DNA from: Paenibacillus oryzisoli
GTDB lineage: Bacteria > Bacillota > Bacilli > Paenibacillales > NBRC-103111
Direction: 5' to 3'
DNA length: 64,000 nt
NCBI RefSeq assembly: GCF_001653565.1
Contig: NZ_LYPB01000045.1
Location: 1-64,000, forward strand
The position numbers and the translations under genes are program-made. The notes beneath the pieces were generated by a model. It did no database searches, was not told the DNA's origin, and was given only the letters and a program-made list of their open reading frames with translations. Below are positions 1 to 9,269 of this stretch, one piece after another. The stretch's first letter is position 1; each line of letters begins with the position of its first letter.

Positions 1-85
1 CTAGCTACAAAGGTGGCCTGGCCCCTCCCTTGGTTGGACTTTCACCAACTAGATAATGCGTGCCTCTGGGCACGCCACATACAAA
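1..85. other. Hairpin-rich non-coding edge sequence
   Basis: No reading frame is supported here. Two compact dyads are visible: GGTTGG..CCAACT at about 32-52 and GCGTGCC-TCT-GGGCACGC at about 58-75. The sequence lies beyond the terminator of the first gene and is more GC-rich than its surroundings. It could be the end of an insertion sequence cut by the window edge, or the 3' structure of a neighbouring gene. I cannot decide from this fragment. Confidence 0.25.
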
Positions 86-133
86 AAGGGCAATCTCTTC
101 TGTAGAATAACTTCTACTTGAGAGACTGCCCTT
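86..133 (-). terminator. Rho-independent terminator of the RND operon
   Basis: Long interrupted hairpin: AAGGGCA..TGCCCTT at the base, TCTCT/AGAGA in the middle and GTAGAA/TTCTAC at the tip. On the minus strand it is followed by a T-run. It lies just after the stop codon of the last operon gene. Confidence 0.85.
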
Positions 134-149
134 ATTTATTGTGAGAGGA

Positions 150-1862
150 TTATTTAATAACTTTCAGTAACCGCTTAGCAGTACCGTTCTGTGTTTCAAT
201 GATCTCGTACACATGAATCGTGAACGGATAGGAGAATTGATCTGTTGAGAAGTTCGATACATCCATCATTTGAACGCCACTCACTAATTTGTTAGGACCT
301 GCAAAAGAAGCATCTTTCGCACCAACGAGACGTCCTGCTGGATCAATAATTTCAAATCTTAACTTCGAGAAGTTGTTGTCGACAACGACATTCTCTTGTT
401 GTGTAATACTTAAATCCATTCTTAACTTATACGTGTATGTCAACTGTGCAGTCGTTTGCATGCTCGTTGAGATATCGTTTATTTTCAAATCAAACGGATA
501 CAAGGAAAGTGGTGCATCCGCTTCTTCCTTCTGCAAATCCGTTTGCAGCGCAGCAATCGTCGTCGTATACGGAGCTGCAGCCTTTGCGTCTAATATTTTC
601 AGAGCAAAGCTTTCACTATCTTCGGATTGCGGAACAATATAGGAATAGCTGACCACATAGCTGAGTCCAGGGTTCAGCATGCTAGTCACATTGGTTTGAC
701 GATCACCTTGGTAGGAGGCGCCTAGCTTGCTTGTTAACTCTGTCAGGAATACTGGAGTTGCAGTTGGTGTTGTGCTTGTGTTCGTTAACTTGAATTTCGC
801 GACTGCCGTCTTGTAGCCTTCACCTGGGTTCTCATGCAAATGCAGTTCCATCAAGGAGACTTCAGTACTCTTATCAATCACTTTGCTTTGTGCGTTGAAA
901 GAAATCGGTTTACCGATCGTATACGCTTCTGGAGCTGTACTCGCCCCATCTACCGGCCAGTTGATCGCAAGTTTAGCTGTTGCTAGTTCTACTGGTTGAC
1001 CGCCATCTTTCGGAACAAACGTATCTGTCGATAACACGACCAAATTCGTTAAGGTCACACCGCTTTCCACTGGAATCGCGTAGTGGATGTAGGTTGTTTC
1101 TCCAGCTGCCAAGGCAACTGGCGCTATTTCTGTTCGTTTACCCTCATAATTCTTCGACTCTGATTGAGCATCCATGCGGAAAGCAGGTACCGTTTCACGG
1201 CCCCCTCCTGGATTGTTCACAAGCACTGTCACAACTGCTACACGACCTGCAGCCGTGTTCTGTAAGGAAGATTCAACCGTCTTGTACGTAAGGCCTGAAT
1301 TCACGCCAGCAATCGTGAAATCTTGTCCCCACCCTGTACGTGCGATGCTTTCCAAGGCTGCACTGCCCGTACCGCCATACCATACTTGATTCGTTGGCAT
1401 AGAAAGCAGCGTCGTTTCTACTTTCGGATACGCATATAAATCAACATTCACGAACGAAAGTCCCTCAATTTTGCCGATTTCCTTCGAATCTACGGATGCG
1501 TAATAGACAAGCTCTGCAATTTCCTTCGGTTGCAAGGAAGCTTTATTGCCTGCACTTGGTTTCAGCGTGTAAGAGATTCCGCTCGATGTCTGCACGCGAA
1601 GCTCATGCTCAGGCACGCGATTCTGCGCTGTGCCGCCATTGTACAAGCGAACCGTCACAGCAAGCTGTGACCCCGTCGCTGTCGGTGTTTCAGCTACGCT
1701 TTTGATAGCAGCGCGAATATCTTTCGTTAAACCATAATTCACAGTTGGTGCGACAACAGTTGGCGTGGAAGGCTCCGCAGCCCATGCTGCGGTTCCTCCT
1801 TGAACGATCATTGCTCCCAGCATAATAGCTGTTAGACTGGACTTCCATGGTCTTTTCTTCAT
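150..1862 (-). CDS. Exported protein of unknown function, last gene of an RND efflux operon
   Basis: A 570-residue protein with a clear signal peptide: a basic KKRPWK start, a hydrophobic stretch, then cleavage near TAAWA-AEP at about residue 28. The rest is polar and rich in Thr, Ser and Val, with repeated beta-strand-like segments, and looks like tandem all-beta domains. I recognise no catalytic motif. I placed the start at 1862, not at the upstream in-frame Met at 1892, because GGGAGA lies at the right distance from it and the signal peptide then begins normally. It follows the adaptor gene by 35 bases and ends at a strong terminator, so it is probably co-expressed with the pump. A role at the cell surface is inferred. 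Confidence 0.8.
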   Translation of the reverse strand: MKKRPWKSSLTAIMLGAMIVQGGTAAWAAEPSTPTVVAPTVNYGLTKDIRAAIKSVAETPTATGSQLAVTVRLYNGGTAQNRVPEHELRVQTSSGISYTLKPSAGNKASLQPKEIAELVYYASVDSKEIGKIEGLSFVNVDLYAYPKVETTLLSMPTNQVWYGGTGSAALESIARTGWGQDFTIAGVNSGLTYKTVESSLQNTAAGRVAVVTVLVNNPGGGRETVPAFRMDAQSESKNYEGKRTEIAPVALAAGETTYIHYAIPVESGVTLTNLVVLSTDTFVPKDGGQPVELATAKLAINWPVDGASTAPEAYTIGKPISFNAQSKVIDKSTEVSLMELHLHENPGEGYKTAVAKFKLTNTSTTPTATPVFLTELTSKLGASYQGDRQTNVTSMLNPGLSYVVSYSYIVPQSEDSESFALKILDAKAAAPYTTTIAALQTDLQKEEADAPLSLYPFDLKINDISTSMQTTAQLTYTYKLRMDLSITQQENVVVDNNFSKLRFEIIDPAGRLVGAKDASFAGPNKLVSGVQMMDVSNFSTDQFSYPFTIHVYEIIETQNGTAKRLLKVIK

Positions 1863-1897
1863 GTATAACGTCTCCCTTAAAATGAATTTCAAAGATG

Positions 1898-3196
1898 CTA
1901 TTTGGCAGCTGGTGATGCCGTCGGTTGAGTGGATGGGGATGGGCTAGTCACTTTTTGACCGTCTTTCAATGTATTCTGTCCTGTAATGACCAACTGTTCG
2001 CCCTCTTTAACACCTTCCAGTACTTCTTGGAACTCGCCATTAATGCGTCCAAGCTTCACTTTGCGTTTCGTATATTGATCACCCTGTTGAACGAATACGA
2101 ACGTATCGGATTCTTCACGGATGATACTCAGTGTAGGCACGACAGCAACCTTCTCTTCTGTCTCTGTTGTTAATTGAACTTGATAACGACCACCTGGTTG
2201 AATCGTACGATCTGGATTCGGAACTTCCAATTCCAGCGTATACGTTTTGGAAGTAGCACTCATGATTGGCGCTAAGTAGCTGATCTTAGCTGTGCCCTTC
2301 TTATCAGGTGTATTCGGGTTATAGTACACGAGTTCCTTCTTGTTTTTCACAAGTTGATAGTTTGTTTCTGCTAGTTCTGTTTTGATTTTGATCGGATCGA
2401 TCTGCTGGATTTGACCCACTTTACCTGCTTGAGCAGATGCTGTTTGACCAACCACGACAGTGAAATCTGTTAGAACACCGCTGCCTGGTGCTTTCACTTC
2501 GTAATTCTCCAAAGAACGAGTAGCATCCTCTAAAGATAGACGTGCGGACTCTGCTTGCGTTTCAATTGAAGAGATGGAATCCGTATTATCGAAAGCAGAT
2601 AGCTTGCTTTGCGCAGCATCTAAGCTCATTTGAGCGTTGTCCAACGCTTGTTTTACTTGATCTACCTGGCGTTGCACGACACTACCTGCTTCAAAATCAT
2701 TTCTAATTTTGTTGTAATCTTGCTGCGCATTATTCAATGCCGTTTGCGAGCGCGCCACGTTATCGGCCAAATCCTTCCGTGAATTCACTTTATTATCTCT
2801 TGCTTGCTGCAAGGAATCTTGTGCACTCTTCACTTGCAGCTCGCTTTTGCGCTTATTGGATAGGGCATCTTTGTTATCAATAACGAAAAGAACATCGCCT
2901 TTCGTCACATATTCCCCTCGTTGTTTCAGAACACTGGTAACTTCACCGTTCGCTTTCGCCATCACATCAAGCGTTGTTCCGGCAACAACATCTGCCACCT
3001 GTTCAATCGGATTACTTATTTTCTGAAGCTTGATTACTTCTGTTTTGACCGGTTTCGGCGTCAACTGGACTGTCGCTGCATCCTTAGCCCCTGGTGCAGA
3101 GCAGGCTGTCACCAACACCGTTGCTGCGGTTAACAGCGTGATGACCCCCATCCAGCGATATTTGCTATGCCCTCTTCGTGAACCTTCGTTAATCAT
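1898..3196 (-). CDS. RND efflux periplasmic-adaptor-type lipoprotein (HlyD/MFP family)
   Basis: A 432-residue membrane fusion protein. The N-terminus has a lipobox (LVTAC, Cys at about 32), so it is probably lipid-anchored on the outer face of the membrane. Residues 75-110 look like the first half of a biotinyl-lipoyl-like domain (GEVTSVLKQRGEYVTKGDVL). Residues 115-225 form a long alpha-helical hairpin rich in Gln, Asp and Lys. The second lipoyl half follows (YEVKAPGSGVLTDF), then beta-barrel and membrane-proximal regions to about 410. The tail is Pro/Ser/Thr-rich. The start has a strong AAGGAGG site. It lies 12 bases after the RND pump gene, so the two form one export system. Adaptors in Gram-positive bacteria commonly pair with SwrC-like RND pumps. 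Confidence 0.92.
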   Translation of the reverse strand: MINEGSRRGHSKYRWMGVITLLTAATVLVTACSAPGAKDAATVQLTPKPVKTEVIKLQKISNPIEQVADVVAGTTLDVMAKANGEVTSVLKQRGEYVTKGDVLFVIDNKDALSNKRKSELQVKSAQDSLQQARDNKVNSRKDLADNVARSQTALNNAQQDYNKIRNDFEAGSVVQRQVDQVKQALDNAQMSLDAAQSKLSAFDNTDSISSIETQAESARLSLEDATRSLENYEVKAPGSGVLTDFTVVVGQTASAQAGKVGQIQQIDPIKIKTELAETNYQLVKNKKELVYYNPNTPDKKGTAKISYLAPIMSATSKTYTLELEVPNPDRTIQPGGRYQVQLTTETEEKVAVVPTLSIIREESDTFVFVQQGDQYTKRKVKLGRINGEFQEVLEGVKEGEQLVITGQNTLKDGQKVTSPSPSTQPTASPAAK

Positions 3197-3208
3197 CGAT
3201 GTGCCTCC

Positions 3209-6200
3209 TTATACCTCTAACGAACTCGTTGTCATTTTTTCTTTATTCTTCTCACGGTTAAACATACGGCTAGCACGGTTTTTCATACTCTCAATCAATT
3301 CATAAATAATAGGTACAACAACCAGAGTCAAGATCGTCGAAGATATCAAACCGCCAATAACGACAACTCCAAGGCCTTTACCGATCAATCCGCCTTCTGC
3401 AGAGATCCCGAGTGCGAGTGGTACTAACGCCATAATGGTTGCTCCGGCTGTCATAATAATCGGACGAAGTCTGACTTTCCCTGCTTCAATCAGGGCATGA
3501 CGTACAGTATAACCTTCTTCGCGCAGTTGTTGAGCACGGTCAATTAGTACTATCGCATTCGTAACGACGATACCTATTAACATGAGGAACCCGATCATGG
3601 AAGTTACAGTTAATGGTTCCCTAGCTATGACGAGTCCTAGGAGCCCGCCAATAACAGCTAGAGGAAGAGAGAAGATAATAGCAAATGGAGCACCTAGATT
3701 ACCAAATGCCAAAACCATAATCAAGTAGACTACGAAGACTGCTGCAGCCATAGCAACGAACAACTGGGTGAAGCTCTCAGTAACATCTTCAGATACGCCT
3801 GTAATTTGCGGTGTCACACCCTCTGGCAATTCAAGCTCCTTCAAAGCTGTCCCTAACTTTGCACTTACCGCTGTTTTATTATCGGAGTTAATTTTCGCTG
3901 ATACTTTCACAAGCTGTGCCTGATTCTCTCTTGCAAGCGAAGCAGCGCCTTTTGTTTCATTGATTTTGGCAACTTCCTTCAAAAGAATGGTCGAGCCATT
4001 CTGAGCCGTCAACGGAATATTGCCCAACTTCTCTAGAGAATTTTTGTCCGTTTTTTCCAATGAAACCGTTGTTGTATATACAATATTATCGAACTTCATA
4101 TCGCCTAGGTTCTGATTTGAAATCCATGTGCGTGCCGCATCTCGAACAGATGCCGCGCTTAAGCCGTAAGCTCTAGCCTTCTTCTGATCAACGGCAATTT
4201 CAATCTCAGTTTTGGCATCACTTAGATTATCTTCAACTTCAGCCAGTTCAGGGAAAGTGTTCAATTTCTCTTTCACCATTCTAGCCGCCTTCTCTAATTG
4301 AAGCTGATCATCCCCCTGGAGTGTGTAAGCGAAGTCTGTACTCGATACCCCGAAATCACCTTCCATGGACTTAGGCTCAACTTCGGAACCAGCCGGCAGC
4401 TCTGATAAAATATAAGCCGTCGTTTGCTCTTGTACTTTTACAGGATCCACATTCTCATTGACTTCAAGGAAAATCTGGGATGCATAAGGCGTCTGCTCAT
4501 CATCATTTCCTGCGTAACCAACAAGCGCTTCAACAAATTTAAATACGGGCTCACCTTTTGAATCCTTCAAGTCTAGTAGAACAGTTTCAATTTCTTTCGT
4601 TTTGCTATCTGTTGCATCAAATGAAGTCGAATAAGGCATTTTTAATTGGAAATACATGATGTGGGAAGGAGCTGATGCAGGTAAGAAAGATATAGATAAG
4701 AACGGAATCGTCCCAGCCATGGTCGCAACGAGCAAGACTAGTGCAACTAGTAACGTTTTGATCTTATTTTTCAAGCTCCACGTTAGTGCTTTTTCATAGA
4801 ACATAGTTAACTTCGTAGGCTTAGACTCATCATGCTGAACCTTTCCTGGCTTGCTGCGCAATACTAGTAATTTCGAGAGCATCGGAATAACCGTTAAAGC
4901 TACGATTAAGGATGAAAGAAGTGCGCAAGCAATCGTTAGGGCAAACGGCCGGAAGAAACCACCGACAACCCCTGTTACCAAAGCAAGTGGAGCAAATACC
5001 CCAACGGTAGCTAAAGTAGACGACGTAATCGCCATCGAAACCTGTTTCGTTGCTAGGGCAATAACGGACTCTTTGCGTTCCTGCGCTTTTTCCAAGGACG
5101 CATAAATGTTCTCAATAACGACAATCGAGTCATCGACAACCCGCCCAACTGCGATAAATATACCGCCAAGTGTCATCGTATTCAGTGTGAGGTCTAGCGT
5201 CGACATTAATAATAAGGTGATCAAAATGGAGAGCGGAATCGAGACAAGCACGATGAGTGTCATCCGTACATTCCGCAAGAACACTAGGATCATCAAGGAT
5301 GCAAGGACGGCACCTACGATCCCTTCGCGGACTAGTCCAGAAATCGATTCTTTAATTTGATCGGCACTATCATAAGTACTCTTGAATGTAATGTTCGGTA
5401 AAGTTGTTTTCCATTCTGTAATGTTCTTCTCGATTGCTTCAGAGAATTCAACGGCGTTCGCACTTCCGGCTTTATATAGAATCATACCAATCGCCGGTTT
5501 GCCATCGAGACGTCCATTGAAATCAGATTCAGTGATGGCTTTGACTTTGGATACTTGATCCAGAGTAACGATGGCGCCTGTAGGCGTCGTAATCTCTACC
5601 TTTTGGAGATCATATAAACTGGATAAATTACCGGTAACGCGGGTCATCTTGCTATTCCCATCGATTTCAACCGAACCGATTGGTGTCTTCGTCGCCGCGG
5701 TATTAATAGCGTTGCTCACCATGCCTGGTGACAACCCGTACACATCTAGTGCTGCTGCATCTAGCTCAATATCGAGCGAGGTATCTCTAGCACCGATAAT
5801 GTCAATATGGTCAATCCCTTTGATACCTTCTAAACCTGGTTTAATCGTATCTTTGAACGTTTTATCAAGCTCTGTTTGGCTGACTCCCTCGTTCGCATAG
5901 GCGACTAAGTAATTCGAAGGGAAGGACGCGGCACCGAAGGTAGAAGCCTTAGGCGCACCTGCTGTAGCTGGTAAGGAAACCGTGGATAGAGCATCCTGTA
6001 CAGCTAGTTTCTTTTTGTCGATATCGACATCTTGTTTGAATAAAATAATAACCATGGAGAAATTATCGCTCGATGTGGATTGAATGGAATCTAAATCTTC
6101 TAGATTCGCTAGTTTCTTCTCAATCGGTACGGTAATTTCATCCATAACGTCCTTTGGGGCGCCTGTGTAGGTCGTAGTAACGGCCACAACAGGGAAGGAA

Positions 6201-6322
6201 ACGTTCGGCATGTTCTCTTCCTTCAGCTGTGTTGCTGAATACAAGCCGCCTACAAAAAGCATGATCATGATGATGAATAACGCGGAAACGTTTTTCATCG
6301 AAAAATGTGTGAGTCGATTCAT
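3209..6322 (-). CDS. RND-family multidrug/hydrophobe efflux pump (HAE1, SwrC/YerP-like)
   Basis: A 1037-residue inner-membrane proton-driven exporter, full length for the AcrB/SwrC family. The internal twofold repeat is visible. TM1 is at about 12-30, followed by a large extracytoplasmic loop, TM2-TM6 at about 335-480, TM7 near 525, a second loop, and TM8-TM12 from about 855. The conserved TM4 motif GRVVDDSIVVIENIY carries the paired Asp residues of the proton relay, although many family members have GxxVDDAI. The second half has GIVVTNAIVLIDRAQ. The start follows GAGGGGAG. In Bacillus subtilis SwrC exports surfactin-type lipopeptides; the substrate here is unknown. A tandem direct repeat upstream (6368-6389) suggests control by the neighbouring response regulator. 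Confidence 0.93.
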   Translation of the reverse strand: MNRLTHFSMKNVSALFIIMIMLFVGGLYSATQLKEENMPNVSFPVVAVTTTYTGAPKDVMDEITVPIEKKLANLEDLDSIQSTSSDNFSMVIILFKQDVDIDKKKLAVQDALSTVSLPATAGAPKASTFGAASFPSNYLVAYANEGVSQTELDKTFKDTIKPGLEGIKGIDHIDIIGARDTSLDIELDAAALDVYGLSPGMVSNAINTAATKTPIGSVEIDGNSKMTRVTGNLSSLYDLQKVEITTPTGAIVTLDQVSKVKAITESDFNGRLDGKPAIGMILYKAGSANAVEFSEAIEKNITEWKTTLPNITFKSTYDSADQIKESISGLVREGIVGAVLASLMILVFLRNVRMTLIVLVSIPLSILITLLLMSTLDLTLNTMTLGGIFIAVGRVVDDSIVVIENIYASLEKAQERKESVIALATKQVSMAITSSTLATVGVFAPLALVTGVVGGFFRPFALTIACALLSSLIVALTVIPMLSKLLVLRSKPGKVQHDESKPTKLTMFYEKALTWSLKNKIKTLLVALVLLVATMAGTIPFLSISFLPASAPSHIMYFQLKMPYSTSFDATDSKTKEIETVLLDLKDSKGEPVFKFVEALVGYAGNDDEQTPYASQIFLEVNENVDPVKVQEQTTAYILSELPAGSEVEPKSMEGDFGVSSTDFAYTLQGDDQLQLEKAARMVKEKLNTFPELAEVEDNLSDAKTEIEIAVDQKKARAYGLSAASVRDAARTWISNQNLGDMKFDNIVYTTTVSLEKTDKNSLEKLGNIPLTAQNGSTILLKEVAKINETKGAASLARENQAQLVKVSAKINSDNKTAVSAKLGTALKELELPEGVTPQITGVSEDVTESFTQLFVAMAAAVFVVYLIMVLAFGNLGAPFAIIFSLPLAVIGGLLGLVIAREPLTVTSMIGFLMLIGIVVTNAIVLIDRAQQLREEGYTVRHALIEAGKVRLRPIIMTAGATIMALVPLALGISAEGGLIGKGLGVVVIGGLISSTILTLVVVPIIYELIESMKNRASRMFNREKNKEKMTTSSLEV

Positions 6323-6367
6323 TCCTGTACTCCCCTCAACTAATGATTGTGAGTTAAAGATACAGGT

Positions 6368-6389
6368 TCAATATGAACTCAATATGAAC
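6368..6389 (-). promoter_or_regulatory. Perfect 11-bp tandem repeat upstream of the RND operon, candidate OmpR-family binding site
   Basis: TCAATATGAAC occurs twice in direct succession; on the coding strand this reads TTCATA-N5-TTCATA. Two direct half-sites spaced 11 bp apart (one helical turn) are the usual binding pattern of OmpR/PhoB-type response regulator dimers. It lies 46 bases upstream of the pump start codon, and the regulator gene is next door. No strong -35 box is present, which would fit an activated promoter. Confidence 0.6.
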
Positions 6390-6394
6390 AAAAC

Positions 6395-6434
6395 AAAAAA
6401 ACTTGGTGTACATTTGGTGTACAATCCCAAGTTT
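6395..6434 (-). terminator. Terminator after the sensor kinase gene
   Basis: On the minus strand, AAACTTGG and CCAAGTTT close a stem whose upper part pairs TGTACA with TGTACA, followed by TTTTTTT. It separates the two-component genes from the RND operon. The 19-base apex is almost identical to a dyad upstream of queC at 9270-9288. Confidence 0.85.
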
Positions 6435-6439
6435 CTTGT

Positions 6440-7834
6440 TCAACTCTTTTTAGTTGGCGAGTGCGTCGTCGGTAAAACGATGAGAAATAACGTTCCTTTG
6501 CCTACTTCACTCTGAACCTCGATCGTTCCATCGTGCATATCAATGATTTTCCTTACAATAGCAAGTCCAAGACCGCTGCCACTGTCACGCTGCCTGGCCT
6601 GATCCACTTTATAGAAGCGGTCGAAAATACGACCTTGTTCATCGATAGGAATACCAATCCCATTATCTTGAATCCATATTTGAACCCGGTCTCGCAGTGG
6701 AACGAGTTTGATATAGATATGTCCGCCAGTTCCTGTAAACTTAATCGCATTGCCAATCACATTCATCCACACTTGATTTAATTGATCGCTGTCTGCAAAG
6801 ATTTTCACACGTGGCAAAGCCAGATCCATATCCAACTCTTTCAATGACCACTGAGGTTCATAGAATACAACAATGCGACGCAATTGCTCGTCCAAATCAT
6901 AGATGGTTGGGTGAAACGGATGATGCTCGGATTCTAGTGAAGCCAGCTTCAGTAAATTTTCACTTAGACGAGATAAGCGTTCACTCTCGCGTTCAATGAT
7001 TTCCAAGTACTTGTTCCGATCATTTTCAGCGATATCCGACTCTCTTAATGCTTTGGAGAAGCCGCGAATCGACGTCAGTGGAGATTGAATCTCATGTGAC
7101 ACGTTGGAAACAAAATCTTGACGCATCTGCTCCAACTGCTTAAGCTCGCCAGCCATATGGTTGAAACTCTCTGCGAGTTTACCTAATTCATCCTTATTAT
7201 TCACATTCACATTGACGTTAAAATTACCTCGTGCCAGCTTCTCTGTCGCTAGAGTCAGCTTCTTCAAAGGGTTCACTAGATAGCGCGAAGCGATGAGAAT
7301 AAGGATGCTCCCCACAATAAGGACCATGGTAAGAACCGATACGATCAATGTTTGGAGTTGTCTGCGTGCAGCATCTGTGATATTCGTATGTATGAATAAC
7401 GCGTAGCTCTGATCGCCAACGATCAGCGGCACGCCGACTTTAATGCTGTTAATCCCCCGTAAAGGCGCACTGAAATCTAGGCTTTTATAGGTATGACCCT
7501 TCAATACGTCAGCAACTTCGGACACTTGTATGCGGGGCCTCCCTTTTACATCCACTGGAGACTGCCCTAATGAAACGCCGCTGGAATCAAATAGCGTAAA
7601 CAAATAATTTTCATTCAGTCGATTGCTTCCTGCTACAAAGGAATAGAGGTTCTTAGGCTGCACTTCATTGCTTAATGTGACAATTTGATTGCCTACGGCT
7701 AACATCTCAGATTGAAATTGCGTTGATATCATGTTCGTAAAAAAGTACTCGGCCAAAGGAAATGCGACAAGCACACTGACCACTACAATCGCCAGAAAGG
7801 TTAAAACCACTCGCAAATATAGCGATTTGATCAT
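6440..7834 (-). CDS. Sensor histidine kinase (HAMP, HisKA, HATPase)
   Basis: A 464-residue membrane sensor. TM1 is at about 8-30, an extracytoplasmic sensing loop runs from about 31 to 163, and TM2 is at about 165-186. A HAMP linker follows to about 240. The H-box is VSNVSHEIQSPLTSIRG, the N-box NVIGNAIKF, G1 DNGIGIP and G2 GSGLGLAIV, so all kinase elements are intact. Its start codon overlaps the regulator stop by four bases (ATGA), showing translational coupling. It phosphorylates the adjacent OmpR-family regulator. A strong terminator follows. From position and the tandem repeat at 6368-6389, the RND operon downstream is the likely target, possibly in response to envelope-active compounds (inference). 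Confidence 0.95.
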   Translation of the reverse strand: MIKSLYLRVVLTFLAIVVVSVLVAFPLAEYFFTNMISTQFQSEMLAVGNQIVTLSNEVQPKNLYSFVAGSNRLNENYLFTLFDSSGVSLGQSPVDVKGRPRIQVSEVADVLKGHTYKSLDFSAPLRGINSIKVGVPLIVGDQSYALFIHTNITDAARRQLQTLIVSVLTMVLIVGSILILIASRYLVNPLKKLTLATEKLARGNFNVNVNVNNKDELGKLAESFNHMAGELKQLEQMRQDFVSNVSHEIQSPLTSIRGFSKALRESDIAENDRNKYLEIIERESERLSRLSENLLKLASLESEHHPFHPTIYDLDEQLRRIVVFYEPQWSLKELDMDLALPRVKIFADSDQLNQVWMNVIGNAIKFTGTGGHIYIKLVPLRDRVQIWIQDNGIGIPIDEQGRIFDRFYKVDQARQRDSGSGLGLAIVRKIIDMHDGTIEVQSEVGKGTLFLIVLPTTHSPTKKS

Positions 7835-8508
7835 ACCTTCACCTCAAGCCTGTAGCCTAATCCCCGAATCGTTGTAATCTGGAAGGCTTCCGTGAAGAGC
7901 TCGAAGCGTTCTCGCAAACGTTTGATGTGCACATCCACCGTACGTTCATCGCCTTCATAATCCATGCCCCAGATTTGTTCAATCAGCTGCGTACGCGTAA
8001 AGATTTGACCTGCATGACTCGCGAACTTATAAAGAAGTTCAAATTCCTTCAACGGCAACGTAACCCGTTGGTCTAGATACCGCACTTCATACGTTGTACG
8101 ATCGATGGTCACGCCGCCAATGAGAATGACTTGTGAGGAATGTATCCGATATCGCTTTAACAGCGCCTTGACTCTCATGACTAACTCTACGGGATCAAAA
8201 GGCTTCACTAAGTAATCGTCGGTACCGAGCTGGAAGCCCTTCACCTTATGAACAGATTCACTCTTCGCGGTCACCATCAACAATGGGAGTTCTGGGTAAT
8301 GGGATCGCAATTCACGGCACAACTCCCAGCCATCCATCAACGGCATCATAACATCCAATACGACCAAATCAGCTGGCACGGATTCCATAAGACTCAGCGC
8401 TTCTTGCCCATTGCTGGCTTCCACGACCGTTAGGCCTTCTCCTGCCAAATAAACGCGAATCAACTCTCGGATGTCCGCGTCATCATCAACAACCATAATT
8501 CGTGTCAT
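7831..8508 (-). CDS. OmpR/PhoB-family response regulator
   Basis: A 225-residue regulator. The receiver domain spans residues 1-115, with the acidic cluster VVDDDAD, the phospho-acceptor Asp52 (VVLDVMMP), the conserved Thr/Ser at LLMVTAKS and the Lys at YLVKPFD. The C-terminal winged helix (about 125-222) has the typical GDERTVDVHIKRLRERFE recognition helix and the TIRGLGYRLE wing. The start follows AAAGGCGGTG. It overlaps the kinase gene and lies only 29 bases after queC with no visible terminator between, so some transcripts may come from the queuosine operon. It presumably acts on the RND operon promoter, but its true targets are not shown by sequence alone. Confidence 0.95.
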   Translation of the reverse strand: MTRIMVVDDDADIRELIRVYLAGEGLTVVEASNGQEALSLMESVPADLVVLDVMMPLMDGWELCRELRSHYPELPLLMVTAKSESVHKVKGFQLGTDDYLVKPFDPVELVMRVKALLKRYRIHSSQVILIGGVTIDRTTYEVRYLDQRVTLPLKEFELLYKFASHAGQIFTRTQLIEQIWGMDYEGDERTVDVHIKRLRERFELFTEAFQITTIRGLGYRLEVKV

Positions 8509-8537
8509 GCAGGCACCGCCTTTCTCAAGCCTTACTC

Positions 8538-9233
8538 CTATGGTAAATAAGCGATGGGGTCTTTAGAGCCCGCTTCTTCGAAACCTTTTAAACGCAATCG
8601 GCAGCTATCGCATTCGCCACACGCTTCAGCTTTACCATTGTAACATGACGTTGTCAGTTCATACGGAACACCGATCTTCAATCCTTCTTCTACGATCTTC
8701 GCTTTCGTCCAGTTGATCAAAGGTGTTTCAATCGTGATACCTTTTCCTTCTACACCCACTTTGGTAGCTAGTGCTATAACCTCTTCGACTTTATGAATGA
8801 ATTCAGGTCGACAATCTGGATAACCACTGTAATCTAGCGCATTCACCCCGATATATATGGCACTAGAGCCCGTTACTTCTGCATATGAAGTTGCAATAGA
8901 GAGAAATAAAAGATTACGTCCCGGTACGTAGGTTACAGGAATTTCTTCCGTCTCAGGCGCATTCGTCACATTAGGAACTGCAATCGAATCGTCTGTCAGA
9001 GCACTCCCACCGAAATCGCGTAGGAAATCTAGCTTAATGATTTTGTGACGAGCCCCAACCCCATAATGCTCAGCAACTTGCTTGGCATTCTCAATTTCAA
9101 TCTTATGACGCTGTCCATAGTCAAAAGAAATCGGAAACAATTCATAGCCTGCTTCCTTCGCTAGTCCCATACATGTCGTACTATCTAAACCGCCGCTGAG
9201 TATAATGACGGCTCTCTTCGTATTCTCACTCAT
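8538..9233 (-). CDS. queC: 7-cyano-7-deazaguanine (preQ0) synthase QueC
   Basis: A 231-residue cytosolic enzyme that converts 7-carboxy-7-deazaguanine to preQ0 using ATP and ammonia, in queuosine tRNA modification. The P-loop-like ATP pyrophosphatase motif SGGLDSTT is near the N-terminus, and the C-terminal zinc site is the cysteine set CYNGKAEACGECDSC. I chose the start at 9233 (MSENTKRA) because AGAGGTG precedes it. The ORF can be extended 18 residues upstream into the intergenic hairpin, but without a ribosome site. It follows queE by 64 bases. QueF, the next enzyme, is not in the window. Confidence 0.95.
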   Translation of the reverse strand: MSENTKRAVIILSGGLDSTTCMGLAKEAGYELFPISFDYGQRHKIEIENAKQVAEHYGVGARHKIIKLDFLRDFGGSALTDDSIAVPNVTNAPETEEIPVTYVPGRNLLFLSIATSYAEVTGSSAIYIGVNALDYSGYPDCRPEFIHKVEEVIALATKVGVEGKGITIETPLINWTKAKIVEEGLKIGVPYELTTSCYNGKAEACGECDSCRLRLKGFEEAGSKDPIAYLP

Positions 9234-9269
9234 GTTAAGCACCTCTTTATCATAATTTGAAAATGGCAC

